A stretch of DNA of 64,000 nucleotides from Laburnicola sp. R22_1 (lineage: Eukaryota > Ascomycota > Dothideomycetes > Pleosporales > Didymosphaeriaceae), in NCBI GenBank assembly GCA_014281115.1, contig JACONQ010000007.1:2914001-2978000 (forward strand), in the 5' to 3' direction. A model generated the notes under the pieces. It did not search any database. It saw only the letters and a program-made list of their open reading frames with translations, and was not told where the DNA came from. This document shows positions 1 through 9,569 of this stretch, in pieces. The position numbers were made by a program, and so were the translations under genes. Within the stretch, counting starts at the first letter, position 1. Each line of letters starts with the position of its first letter.

Positions 1-488
1 ATGTAGCTGCAAATGCTTCGCCTTGGATAGTTGATTTTGTTGCGGTCGTACGATAGTAGCGCAGGTATCCTGCTAGTAGTTCAGGTAGTGTTGGCTGGAT
101 AGAGTCGCTATCTAAGGCAGTTAAGATAGTTTCTGCGTTGAATACTGTGATGGCGATAGTAGCAGCGTAGCCAGGGTCGATCTGCCTGATAGCTCGAATA
201 AGGTCCTTGTGAGGTTGGTAGCTATGCGTCTCTGGTAGCTTGAGTTATTTGGCCCTATTATAGGCAGCAAGAAAGGTGCTACACTACTCCTCTAGATTCT
301 CTCTATAAGCATGCAGTACTTTGGCAGTGTTGTAGGCTTTTTGGACCTAATATTCTTGATTAGCTGTTGTAGGGCTGTAGAGCTCCTGTAGCATCTTGAG
401 CTAATTGTGGAGGGACTTTTGGTCCTTGATTTGATAGACTAGGTCCTGAGTAATAGTGTTAGCTACGTGCGCTTCAATTTGGCCAATC
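1..488 (-). pseudogene. Gag fragment of an older Copia retrotransposon, minus strand (downstream half)
   Basis: Read on the minus strand from 488 down, one frame stays open apart from scattered TAG/TAA codons, each one C-to-T step from CAG/CAA. It contains stretches such as TVFNAETILTALD and LLAGYLRYYR, the kind of helical Gag seen in fungal Copia elements. The frame continues from the block at 5821-6107: joining them across the TTATC duplication restores one uninterrupted Gag reading, so the younger Copia at 494-5815 split this gene. The rest of the older element lies left of the window. Gag would form the particle shell; this copy is inactivated by RIP-like stops and by the insertion. The family assignment rests on context (Copia-type LTR and primer site at 6176-6338) more than on a diagnostic Gag motif. 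Confidence 0.6.
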
Positions 489-493
489 TTATC
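489..493. repeat. Left target-site duplication of the Copia element
   Basis: TTATC directly precedes the left LTR and is repeated at 5816-5820 after the right LTR. Five-base duplications are the normal Copia integration footprint. Confidence 0.9.
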
Positions 494-677
494 TATAACG
501 GTAGTGGGTAAGTTTGGAGTTGCTGCCTACAGATCTACTGTTGCCTGTACTAGTTTATTGCTGCCTACACTTGTTTACTGCTGCCTAGATTGCCTATTAG
601 TATATATCCTAGGTACTACTTATATTTAATACAACAAGTGTTGCCTCGACGTTTGCCTTTCAGCTATAACTGCTACA
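494..677 (+). repeat. Left (5') LTR
   Basis: It starts TATAACGG, where the right copy starts TGTAACGG (a TpG to TpA change), and ends GCTACA. It is collinear with 5632-5815. Most differences are C in the right copy and T in the left, in CpA context, so the left LTR is the more strongly mutated one. Confidence 0.9.
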
Positions 678-690
678 GTTATGAGCCCGG
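678..690 (+). other. Primer-binding site matching initiator tRNA-Met anticodon arm
   Basis: GTTATGAGCCCGG begins immediately after the left LTR. Its complement, CCGGGCTCATAAC, is the anticodon stem-loop (CAU anticodon) of a eukaryotic initiator tRNA-Met rather than the tRNA 3' end. Copia and Ty5 elements are known to prime from such an internally cleaved half tRNA. The same 13 bases follow the LTR of the minus-strand element at 6176-6188. Confidence 0.8.
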
Positions 691-829
691 ATTGCGACGG
701 GGCCTTACTCACCTAAGCAATTACCCTACTAAGGACACCACAGTCTTACTGTAGGAGCAACCCTACAAGCACGATAACAACCGAGTTGGATCTAGTCGTC
801 ACTCGAGTGACAATTGTCCTTAGTTAATT

Positions 830-1860
830 AGAAGATTGGCACAAATGGCTGTTCATCCGCAAGGATACAGCGCAAAAGAACTAACTCTAGAAATACGTTG
901 ATCCAGATGTTGCAGCAAACAAGCTACCGCAGCTTGAGGAGCTGATGGAGCCTCAGCTTAGCGACTACGACAGCACGGCTACTACGTACGCCAGCCTAAA
1001 TACCGAGCAGCGAGCCGATTACCGCTGGGCGTACGAGAGATGGGAAAAGAAGGATCTAGAGTATAAGCGTCAGCTGAAGGCTCTAGCAGAATTCAACTCT
1101 GAGATCAGTAAGACGATAGCAGCACACCATATATACCTGATTGAGGACAAGGGTACGCCGCACGAACGACTTACAACCCTCAAGAAACATCTTGCACCAT
1201 TAGACGCGACACGTCGCCGCGATTTAATAACAAAGTATAAGGATCTCCAGACACCACTAAAGGGCAGGAAGGTTAAAGAGTGGCTTTGACGTTGGGTTGA
1301 GGTCACTAACTAGTGCAAGGCTATTAGGCTGGCAGAGACAGAGAATTCTCGCGCGCAGGAAGACTTCCTAGTCGCCTGCAAGGTACTTGACCCAGAATAC
1401 AGAATAGCAGGTCTGCGAGACCTAATCTAGAAGGAGAGGCTTAGTGAAACAGTCCTATTAGTGGAGGACTACGTCGCTGAGTTCTCAGCGTACTTAAAGC
1501 GCACACGCCTAATTAGTACGGGCTTTAGTGCACATATGGCAGAGCTAGAAATAGCTAAGCTAATAAAAACACTACAAAGCAAACCTTTACAGAGCGGTGT
1601 ATGCCTCTGTGGCAATAAACACTCTTGGTCTAAGTGCTAGGTGATGAATCTAGATGCTCCTTCCTAACCCTAAGGATACAACAACAAAGAGGGTAGCAAG
1701 AAGGTGGCAGCAGCTTTTGCTAAGAATCGAAGCTTAAAGACAAGGGTAGAGAAGGCTATAAAGGACTAGAAGGCAACTCAATTAAGCTCTGAGTCTGCAG
1801 TTACTATTAACAATAGAAAGCCTTCCTCGAACCCATCCATCTACACCGCGCGATATATGG
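830..1860 (+). pseudogene. Copia Gag with CCHC-type knuckle
   Basis: The reading starts near WLFIRKDTAQK and runs through charged helical sequence (open from the ATG at 945 to 1289), then through further segments separated by TGA and TAG stops. At about 1603-1638 it contains CLCGNKHSWSKC, the C.CG..H....C zinc-knuckle variant common in fungal Copia Gag. It would bind element RNA and assemble the particle. Several stops make it non-functional; most are explained by CAG/CAA to TAG/TAA. Confidence 0.75.
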
Positions 1861-1979
1861 AATCCAATGCCATTATAGTTAACAAGCGCGGCGAGCGCGA
1901 TAAGAAGCTGTTGTTTGACAACAGCGTCAAACCCGCTAAGGAGCTAGTAGCTCTATCTACACTTAACGACGTTAGCAGC

Positions 1980-3660
1980 TACAACTTATTAAGCAACCAA
2001 TTCATACTTAATCCTGGTTCAAACACCCACATTGTTAATACTAAGTCTTAGCCTGGATGGATAAGAGAGTATGAGGCCAGTGCCAATAACTTTGTAGGAG
2101 CAGGAACAGGACGTATCAAAATTACTGCATAGGGCAGTATGAAACTGATAGTAAAGACACCTAAGGGCCTATCAGCTATAGTCCTAACGCACGTTACTTT
2201 AGTCGAAGGCTTCTTAATAAGCCTTATAGGCTTAGCACGCTGTCGCTCGAGTCAGATTCACTTTAACTTAGAAAAAGACCTTCTATACAAGGTTAGCAGA
2301 AAATCTGTGGTTGCATACCTAGAGTACCAAGACAGACACTGGCTAGTCAACGCTAATGCTAGCTGCCGCCCAGAAACCCGCTTATTGTTATCCTTTAGCA
2401 CTACTTACCGACCTTTAAAGGACCCTTGACCTGATCGTATAATCGACTATAGGACAGCCCACAGCACCTAGGGTCACCCTGGCAAGAAGGCAATTGAGAA
2501 GCTGGCTAACTATATAGAAGGCTTGCGAGTAGAAGGTAGAGATAGCGACTTCTGTGGCGTATATGTCGAATTGAAGCTCTCAAAGCAAGTCTCTAGAAGA
2601 TAGTAGAAGGACTTCGCACAAAGGAAGTTCTATCGCGTTGCTATAGACTTTATCTAGCTACTGCCTTGAGAAGCAGACTCTTGTCTTAATGGTGACAGAG
2701 TTACAGGTCACATGGTGGACCAGTACAGCAAGTGGCATAAAGTGGATTGCTTTCCACACCGTACGAAGGCATTTCTGAGCCGCTGGCTTGTCCGCAAGAT
2801 TCGTAAGATACAGCGTATCTTTAATAGTGACGTTACCGCAATTAAGACCAACAACGATTGAGGGTATAGAGTTGCACCAAACGTATTAGAGGAGCTCTGC
2901 GCTGAGCTAGGTATCCAATACGAGCCGCAGGCAGAATACGCAGACAAGCAGAACGGCCTCGCTAAGAGAGTAGGCAAGATCATCGTCATTCGAGCTTAAG
3001 CCATAAGACTTAAAGGAAATCTGCCAAAATTATTATCAAACGAGCTACTCAAGACAGCAGCATACATACTGAATCGTACACCAACCAAAGCGCTAGGTTA
3101 GAAGACTCCATATGAGATTGTATGGGGATTGAAGCCAAAGGTGAACCACCTGCGCCCTATAGGCTGCCGAGTGTACGTCTGGAACCCATCAGTTAAAAGA
3201 GGTGACAAGCTCGAGTCTAGAGCACTTATTAGCTAACTCGTAGGCTATAATTCAATGAATATCTTTAGGATCTGGCTGCTAACAAAGGATAGAGTAATTC
3301 GAGCGAGAGACGTCATTTTCGAGCCAACGCGGTTCTATGAGGGACCAGATGGCTACGCAGCTGAGTTAGTAATTAAAGAAGTTATAGAGCTGCTTGCCTT
3401 TTTAGAAGAAGCTAAATCTGACAATATCGCCATTAAAGAGCTTATGACGCTTAGGCAGAGTTGTATAGTACCTGCAGCTGCAGCTCCCGCTAGCGAGCAG
3501 TAGGTAGGGGGTGAGGATAGAGCTACTGAAGCTGAGGTTGACGAGGTTGACGGAGTTGACAAGGATGTAGAGGACTTGTTTTTGGGAAGTGGGCTACTTA
3601 CGCCTACGTCTAGAGGTTCACCTTCACCTCACGTGACTGGGCATTAGAACAACAATAATC
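1980..3660 (+). pseudogene. Copia protease and integrase region
   Basis: The protease site reads FILNPGSNTHI at about 1999-2031 where Copia proteases have D-S-G; the catalytic Asp codon has become Asn (GAT to AAT, TpG to TpA on this strand). Next come the GAG-pre-integrase motif with GHPGKKAIEKL (about 2472-2505), an integrase core ending with AAYILNRTPTKALG (about 3058-3100) and the C-terminal signature RVIRARDVIFEP (about 3290-3325). Stops interrupt it throughout. The normal role is polyprotein cleavage and insertion of the cDNA. Confidence 0.82.
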
Positions 3661-4109
3661 CGGTCGAAGTTCTCCTAATAGAGCAAGACCTAGAGTTAAC
3701 ACTAGAAGAGCTCTTTGCCACCCAAATCCCTAGCTATATACCTAATTGCCATAACAACAACGCGCCAAGGCGTAGAAACCTTGAAATTGATAAGTTAAAC
3801 ATACTTACAGGTTCACGCCGACAGCGGCAGCGCGCTAAAGACCTTACAGATGCAACCAGATACCAGACGCACGCGATTTCCTATAGAATACGCATTAATA
3901 ACTACCTACACGCCTTTTTAACAGCGCTGAAACCGCAGCCTGTTATTAAGATTCATTAGTCACAGGTTCCGCCTCCACCAAGGACCTGGAAAGACCTAGA
4001 GACTCATCCGTATGGAGCTGAGTTTCGACAAGCTGGTTAAGAAGAATACCGCAGCATATAGAGCAAAGGATGCTTTGAAAGGACTGTAAAAACAGCAGAA
4101 AGTGCTAAC

Positions 4110-5567
4110 GCCGAAGTGTTACCACTAATGTGGGTTTTTACGTACAAATTTGACAAAGACGGCTTTCTTTCACGGTTCAAGGCACGTCTAGTGCTTCGAG
4201 GTGACCTCGAGCAGCCGTACGGAGACACCTACGCTGCCACACTAGCAGCACGCACATTCAGAGCAATCACCGCTATTGCTAATCATTTTGGACTAGCGCT
4301 AGTTCAGTACGACGTACCAACAGCTTTTCTCAACGCCAGACTCAATCGTCTACTCTACGCGCAAATGCCAGACGGATTTCAAGCAGATGGAGAACTACTC
4401 CAGATACTCCGCGCTCTCTACAGGTTGAAAGAGTCACCACTACTATAGTACAAGGAGCTCCGCAGGACGCTACAGTTACTAGGGATAAAGCCTATGCCAG
4501 GTTTCCCGTGTGTATACACCAACAAATAGCTCATCCTATTCGTCTATATTAACAACATTGTCATGGCTTATCACCCTCGCAACGCTGAGCTGCACTAGCA
4601 GTTTAAGCAGAAGCTCAGCGAGTACTATTAACTAAAGCAACTTGGTCTACTCAAGTGGTTCTTAGGCATACGCGTCAAACGAGACATCGCCGCCCGCAAA
4701 CTTTAGCTACTCTAGAATGCCTACATTAACAAGGTAACCACAAACTATAGCATAACAACCGCCAGCCGCCGCGCTAAGGTACCAATAACGGTCAACTATC
4801 TCGAGCCATTTATGGAGGAACCTAACGCAGCCTGGACAAAGCTTTACTAGGAGCTTGTCGGTCATCTCGCGTTCCTCACGCAGTTCACTCGCCCAGATCT
4901 AGCACGCGCTCATATGATACACGCTTCACATCTCACCAACCCTAGACAAGCTCACGTGGAGTCTATTCGCAAAGTGTGGCGACACATCCTAGAGACTTAG
5001 TACTATGCACTAGAAGCTTATACAGCCAAAGAAGGGATTCAGGAGTTTGTGACTATAGAAGAGGACTATCGCGACCCTATCTTCTTTAGAGCATCTAATG
5101 CAGCTTTCGCCAACAATATAGAAACTCGCCGCAGCTCCTAAGGCTACGTTTTCCAACTGTTTGGGATAACTATTAACTGGAAGTCTACCCTACAGCGTAC
5201 AGTCACCAAATCTACTACTAAGGCAGAGCTACTTGCGCTCTCTCTCACAGGCTCAGAGATAGAGGAATGGCTTCGCTTATACCGCAGCCTATCCTTAACG
5301 CTAAACACAACTCTAACTATTTAGTGTGATAACCAGCAGATTGTTAGAATCGTCACAAAGGAGCAAGATAAGCTGGCAACAAAGCTTAAGCACGTTAATA
5401 TACACCAGAGTTGGATTCGCCAGAAAGTAGAGCAAGGACGACTCAACGTCCAATAGCGACCTACTAATAGAATGCCTGCTAATAGGATGACCAAGATGCT
5501 ATCCCGCCAGAAGCATGCCGAGTTTGTAAGCCAGCTACACCTTACAGATCTACGCTCTCAACTTTAA
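4110..5567 (+). pseudogene. Copia reverse transcriptase and RNase H, active site lost
   Basis: RT motifs are clear: WVFTYKFDKDG, RFKARLVLRGD, QYDVPTAFLNA and ALYRLKESP between 4129 and 4440. The catalytic YVDD box reads VYINN at about 4540-4555, both Asp changed to Asn by G-to-A. Downstream lie PDLARAHMIHAS (about 4890-4930), TKSTTKAELLAL (about 5205-5245) and CDNQQIV (about 5325-5348), the Copia RNase H landmarks, then the usual C-terminal tail to about 5567. Internal TAG codons recur. The role would be cDNA synthesis from element RNA; this copy cannot function. Confidence 0.88.
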
Positions 5568-5615
5568 TGCATAGCAAATATGTAGGAAAAGTTATCCTTA
5601 CGTTGCTAGATAACT

Positions 5616-5631
5616 AAAGGATAAGGGGGTG
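5616..5631 (+). other. Polypurine tract before the right LTR
   Basis: AAAGGATAAGGGGGTG directly abuts the TGTAACGG start of the right LTR. This is the expected plus-strand priming site of an LTR element. Confidence 0.8.
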
Positions 5632-5815
5632 TGTAACGGTAGTGGGTAAGTTTGGAGTTGCTGCCTACAGATCTACTGTTGCCTGTACTAGTTCATTGCT
5701 GCCTACACTTGTTCACTGCTGCCTAGATTGCCTATTAGTATATATCCTAGGTACTACTCATATTCAATACAACAAGTGTTGCCTCGACTTTCGCCTTTCA
5801 GCTACAACCGCTACA
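5632..5815 (+). repeat. Right (3') LTR
   Basis: TGTAACGG...CCGCTACA, 184 bp, collinear with the left LTR and closer to the presumed original sequence. It is followed at once by the TTATC duplication. Confidence 0.92.
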
Positions 5816-5820
5816 TTATC

Positions 5821-6107
5821 TTTAGTTCGTCTGTATTCCTTAAGCTCCCTATAGTAGAGACTTGTTTCCTGATTGTACTGCGCTCGAGCTTCAGTAGTAG
5901 GTTCTGTCGCTGGCGATCCGTCTTTGTTGACAGTTTGAAGCTGGGCAGGTTGCTGAGGCTTGCTGAGCGTCGATGGGGGTGACAGATCTGGATTAATATA
6001 TCCCTATACGTCTCTAGCCTCTGCGAGCCTTTTGACAGTATAGATCTATAGTTCCCAGTTGTGTGGACTGTGAAGGATGATCGAAGAGCTGGCCTTTGAC
6101 ATGGCAA
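5821..6107 (-). pseudogene. Gag fragment of the older minus-strand Copia (upstream half)
   Basis: On the minus strand an open frame reads from about 5995 to 5816 (segments such as LQTVNKDGSPATEPT and YYRELKEYRRTKDK) and then resumes at 493 as IGQIEAHVANTI. The join occurs exactly at the TTATC duplication. This shows that one gag gene was split by the 494-5815 insertion. A second overlapping open frame on the same strand (5811-6107) is probably a shadow. Confidence 0.6.
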
Positions 6108-6175
6108 GATAGAGTAGGCTCGATCAATAGATAGGTAGGTAGGGAGTTAATGTATGTATATGAGTGCGGATTAGG

Positions 6176-6188
6176 CCGGGCTCATAAC
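6176..6188 (-). other. Primer-binding site of the older Copia (minus strand)
   Basis: On the minus strand GTTATGAGCCCGG follows the LTR end at 6189, identical to the site at 678-690. It marks the 5' end of the minus-strand element and fixes its orientation. Confidence 0.75.
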
Positions 6189-6338
6189 TGTAAGCAGTTG
6201 GGTAGTATGTGTAGAAAGTGTATATTGTAGAAGTATCTGTGTTCAGATGTGTATATGCCTGTGTATCGTACATGGAGTGATCAGAGGCTCGTATATAGTA
6301 GGCGAGCTGACTCATGAGACTAATGTCGTCATGTGACA
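6189..6338 (-). repeat. 5' LTR of the older minus-strand Copia
   Basis: On the plus strand the block runs TGTAAGCAG...ATGTGACA; on the minus strand it starts TGTCACATG and ends CTTACA, giving TG..CA ends next to the primer-binding site. It differs in sequence from the LTRs at 494 and 5632, so this is another Copia family. Its partner LTR and duplication are outside the window; the outer boundary is inferred from where hAT coding sequence resumes. Confidence 0.6.
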
Positions 6339-6349
6339 TAGCTCTAGGC

Positions 6350-6952
6350 TGCTTACATTACTTTGTAAACTTATGGACTGGAGAGTACAAAGTATGGCTT
6401 GAAAAAGCTAATAGGCAGTTCTAAGAGCTGTGGGCTAAGTACAAATTAGAAGATGCCCGCCCTGTCAACTCTTCTCCGCGTAAACGATTAAAACGCGTTA
6501 ATAATATTGACGACTACGCTGAGTTACACGTTAAGCCTCTAAGAGCTGAAACTGCAGCTCCTCTTGTTGACAGTACCGACGAATTCGATCGCTGGTGGCA
6601 CAATGAATTGAGCGTTCCTAAGGATCACACATACCGTACAGATCCTATTGGGTATTGGCTATCTCTCCGCGATACGTATCCCCGCCTTTCTTAGTTGGCT
6701 ATTGATCTCCTGTCAATCCCGGCATCCTCCTGTTACTGTGAGAGAGTGTTCTCTGAGGTTGGCGATATGATGGAGCCAAAACGTCGAAAAATGAGCCCTC
6801 AATTGCTTTCCACAATCACCTGCGTACGGAGCTGGCTGAGAGCTGGATATTCTCCGTCCCAGGAGACGCCCGACGGAGAGCTTCCAGTAGAGCTCTCAGA
6901 GCTCGAGATACAAGAGATCTATCAGGTATCGCAGTGGGATGAGCCTCTGTAG
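6350..6952 (+). pseudogene. hAT transposase C-terminus with dimerisation domain
   Basis: The frame ending at TAG 6950-6952 contains DPIGYWLSLRDTYPRL, then SIPASSCYCERVFSEVG (about 6716-6766) and the tail that follows it. The S-S-x-x-CER-x-F-S block is the signature of the hAT dimerisation domain, needed for transposase assembly. A TAG at about 6692-6694, just before LAIDLLS, replaces a Gln codon (CAG to TAG), and more stops lie upstream. The N-terminal BED finger and the catalytic residues are not in this piece. Confidence 0.85.
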
Positions 6953-6997
6953 CTCCCTGCACACAAATATCATCTCTGGGCGACTTTTCCGTCAATC

Positions 6998-7120
6998 AAT
7001 CAATCAATCTTCAATCAATACGCCTCCAAAATCACCTTCAATCAATCAAACCAGTTTCCGAGGTCTCTGAGTATCAATCAAATCAATCACAGCTTCAAAA
7101 TTGATCCTGATTGATTGATG
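6998..7120. repeat. AATC-rich subterminal repeats of the hAT element
   Basis: (TCAA)n runs occur at about 6992-7020, 7042-7052 and 7073-7088, with the inverse TTGATTGATG at 7111-7120. Clustered short repeats near the ends are typical transposase-binding regions of hAT elements; here they fill the gap between the stop codon and the proposed terminus. Confidence 0.55.
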
Positions 7121-7129
7121 GCAACTCTG

Positions 7130-7990
7130 TATATGTGCATGGGGAATTATCGTGGGGGTTGGGATGGAGTGGAGAAACGGAGGGATGGGGAGATGGAGAT
7201 AGGGTGAGGGGTACAAGTCGGAATAGACATACCAGCTGCCTCGTGTAATTCCGAGAGAGTACATGTGTCGAAGTCGGGGAGATTGAGGTCGTTTCGGAAG
7301 GAGTCGAGTTCCCAGCGTTTGGGGGTGCGGTCGTGGACGCCTGTGTGTGTTGGTTAGTGAATTGGGATTGTGCCAAATGTGCTTTGATGGATGGGAGAGT
7401 ATGTGCGGAGATGGGTGGGCGAGTGAGTGTGTTAACACAGGCGAATGTGCGAATGTGCGCTGAAAAGGACGAGATTCCGAGAGACGCCGACTACACATAC
7501 TTCTAAGTTTCCAGCCATGGTATTCAGACTTGTCGTCCCGCGTGGAAGAAGCTCTGTATATGCTCGATTAGCAATGCGGGCGGGGAATGAGGAGGGGCAG
7601 AACTAACGTAGATGTAGATGTAGAAGTAGAGTACGACGATGACGCCATAGTAAAGAAGATACTTCGCGTCGAACTGCAAAGCTCTCGTATAAAATAAAAC
7701 TGCGAGGAGAGGGAAATAGCAAGAAGCGTAGCTGTGCGTAAAACAGACGGTAAGAGTTGTGAGTGAGCACCTCGATTGCAATGCACATCAACTGTGCCGT
7801 AAATGTGAGTCCCAACCAAGGTCGCACACCAAAGTCAGCCCACCAGAGTCAGCCCACCAGCAGAAATATATACCTACCTCGTATGCCCAACCCACCTGCA
7901 CCCTCCCCCAATGCAGTCCAAACTTCCCTGATCCCTCCTCGACGGCCTGACCGCCTTGACGCCTCAACCTCCTCGATCGCAGCACATACA
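7130..7990 (-). pseudogene. Spliced membrane-protein gene cut off by the hAT insertion
   Basis: I do not recognise the family. On the minus strand a hydrophobic exon (MCIAIEVLTHNSY, then after a GTCTGT..GCAG intron FDAKYLLYYGVIVVLYFY) suggests two membrane spans. A 53-nt exon at 7501-7553 (DDKSEYHGWKLR) joins by a GTATGT..ACAG intron to 7233-7340 (RTPKRWELDSFRND, LPDFDTCTLSELHEAAG). The next intron starts GTATGT at 7232 and runs into the hAT terminus, so the remaining exons are lost. The junction between the membrane exon and the 53-nt exon is one base out of phase with the obvious splice sites, so there is either a frameshift or a wrongly chosen donor. The 5' end near 7900-8000 is not resolved. 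GC-rich third positions contrast with the transposons to the left. Confidence 0.5.
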
Positions 7991-9569
7991 GCCTACATAG
8001 ATGCGAAGTAGCACAGCAGCAGATGAGACGCTAGCTGGCGTTGAATGCCGGGCCCCGCGACCCAGCCATACATAGCCCTCCCTCTGCCCTTGTCGGCCTC
8101 GTCTCGTCGCGGTGTCCCTGCGCTGTCGACCCCGATCGGCCGCCCCCGGATCGGCCCTAGCCAGCCATGTCATGCAGCCGAAGCAGCGGTCTGAAGCGAC
8201 TGCGCCGTACCGATCGCTGGTTCCTCGGCCCGCATCCTCTCTCCCCGGGCACTCCCTTCGCTGGGCCGATGGATGCGTCGACAGACCCTCCATCCTCTAC
8301 GCCGCCATGGCCGTCGCATTCAATTAATTCAATTCTCCCAGAGCGCAAACAATCTCTACGCACGCATCCTTGTCGGCGCGGACTCGCAAGCCCGGTACAC
8401 GGCTTGCGCTGTATGCAGGCGCAATATATATATGTGAAGCGAAAAAGCAAAAGGCCTGGCTATATCGGCGCGGCTATTTCGCGGCGTGGACGGGAGGAAG
8501 GTCGATGGACGGGGATGGAGGCGGGTTCGGCATCGGGGTGGTCATGTCGGTAGGCAGGCAGGTATGGGGGAGGAAGTCTCCGAAGGGCGAGCCGGAGATG
8601 GGGGGTTGGGCGGGTGGACGAGGTGCCGGGGTGGGAACGATCGGGCAGCTGATGGGTGCGGCCCGGTACGGTCAGTACGGTGTCGGCATGGATCATCACA
8701 CTGAGCCTTGGCGAGCGGGATGGATCTGTATCTTTCAAGGGATTCAATCTGCGCCAGACAAAGTTTCACTCCTTGCTCTTCTTGCCGTCAAGTGTCGATC
8801 GACTCTCTCGACTGTGCCGCCCCGACGCACGATGCATGCGTCAAGACACCGGAATATCCTGTGCATCATATCTTGCAGACGTCTCGTGGACCGCCTAGCC
8901 CTGCGAGGATAGGTACGGCGTGCGTGGGTCACACCGATAAGAGCTCGATCAGATGGCGGTTGGTCTTTGAGGCGTATATCATCGACCTTTGCGCTGGCGG
9001 AGAAAGGCGCCTTTCACCATTCGTCCAAATCGACCAATCAAGTGCTCAACAATTCTTGTGACCGGGGAAGGCCCTCGAAGTCGTTTCGCCCGATTTGCAC
9101 AGGCGCAGGTAGGCAGGGCGTGCCGTCGAGCCTGAGTAACCGCGTTGAGCGACATGGGAAAGCCGTGAATGTCAGTGCGACGCTGACGCTGAGGTGGTTG
9201 GCATTCCGAGGCTGGGCTTGGCTCGCGGTTGACAAGTCGACAAGGCGTGGTAAGCTGGAGCAGCAACGGTGACGCTCCACTCGCGGAATCGTATCTCCAT
9301 CCCGTGGTCAAGGTGAAAAGAGAGGCCGGCCCGATCCTCCTCCAGCCGGGTTAGCACCAGGTTGAAAGGGCAAAAACAAAGGTTGTGTGTCATGAGCTGG
9401 CCAGACCCAACGACCGACCAGCAAGGGATGGTTGTGCGACAAGAGGACGCGCCGTTGATCGAAACAGCAGTAGCGCTTTTCGAATAAATAAAAAAGTGAT
9501 TGGATTCCTTAGCGTACGGCATGACAGAAGCTCTAGAGCATGTCAAAGCAGAACAAGAGGTCCACCTGA
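7991..9569. other. No gene supported
   Basis: GC-balanced DNA with many overlapping frames of 60-180 codons on both strands, none with recognisable domains, introns or composition favouring one frame. It probably holds the upstream part and promoter of the minus-strand gene to the left and the missing first exon of the gene to the right. Confidence 0.5.

Larger units (their letters stand above)
494..5815 (+). mobile_element. Full-length Ty1/Copia LTR retrotransposon, RIP-inactivated
   Basis: Two direct LTRs of 184 bp (494-677, 5632-5815) bracket a gag-pol region in Copia order: Gag, protease, integrase, reverse transcriptase, RNase H. A 5-bp duplication TTATC sits at 489-493 and 5816-5820. 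A primer-binding site follows the left LTR and a polypurine tract precedes the right LTR. Coding frames carry many TAG/TAA stops at former Gln codons, so no full product can be made. Left and right LTRs differ at about nine positions, mostly C-to-T in CpA context on the left copy, which points to RIP rather than age alone. The element interrupts the gag of an older minus-strand Copia. Confidence 0.93.
6339..7129 (+). mobile_element. 3' portion of a hAT DNA transposon
   Basis: It contains the C-terminal transposase (next entry), then a 3' non-coding tail rich in AATCAATC repeats. The right terminus is proposed at 7129: on the minus strand the end reads CAGAGTTGCC, matching the hAT end rule YARNG, followed by a possible 8-bp target TATATGTG (7130-7137). 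The left end is outside the window because the older Copia inserted at 6338. Confidence 0.7.

Noticed and set aside
8110..8912. Overlapping open frames up to 180 codons on both strands
   Set aside because: GC-rich shadow frames: several overlap each other in all phases, none has domain-like composition, introns or a plausible start context.
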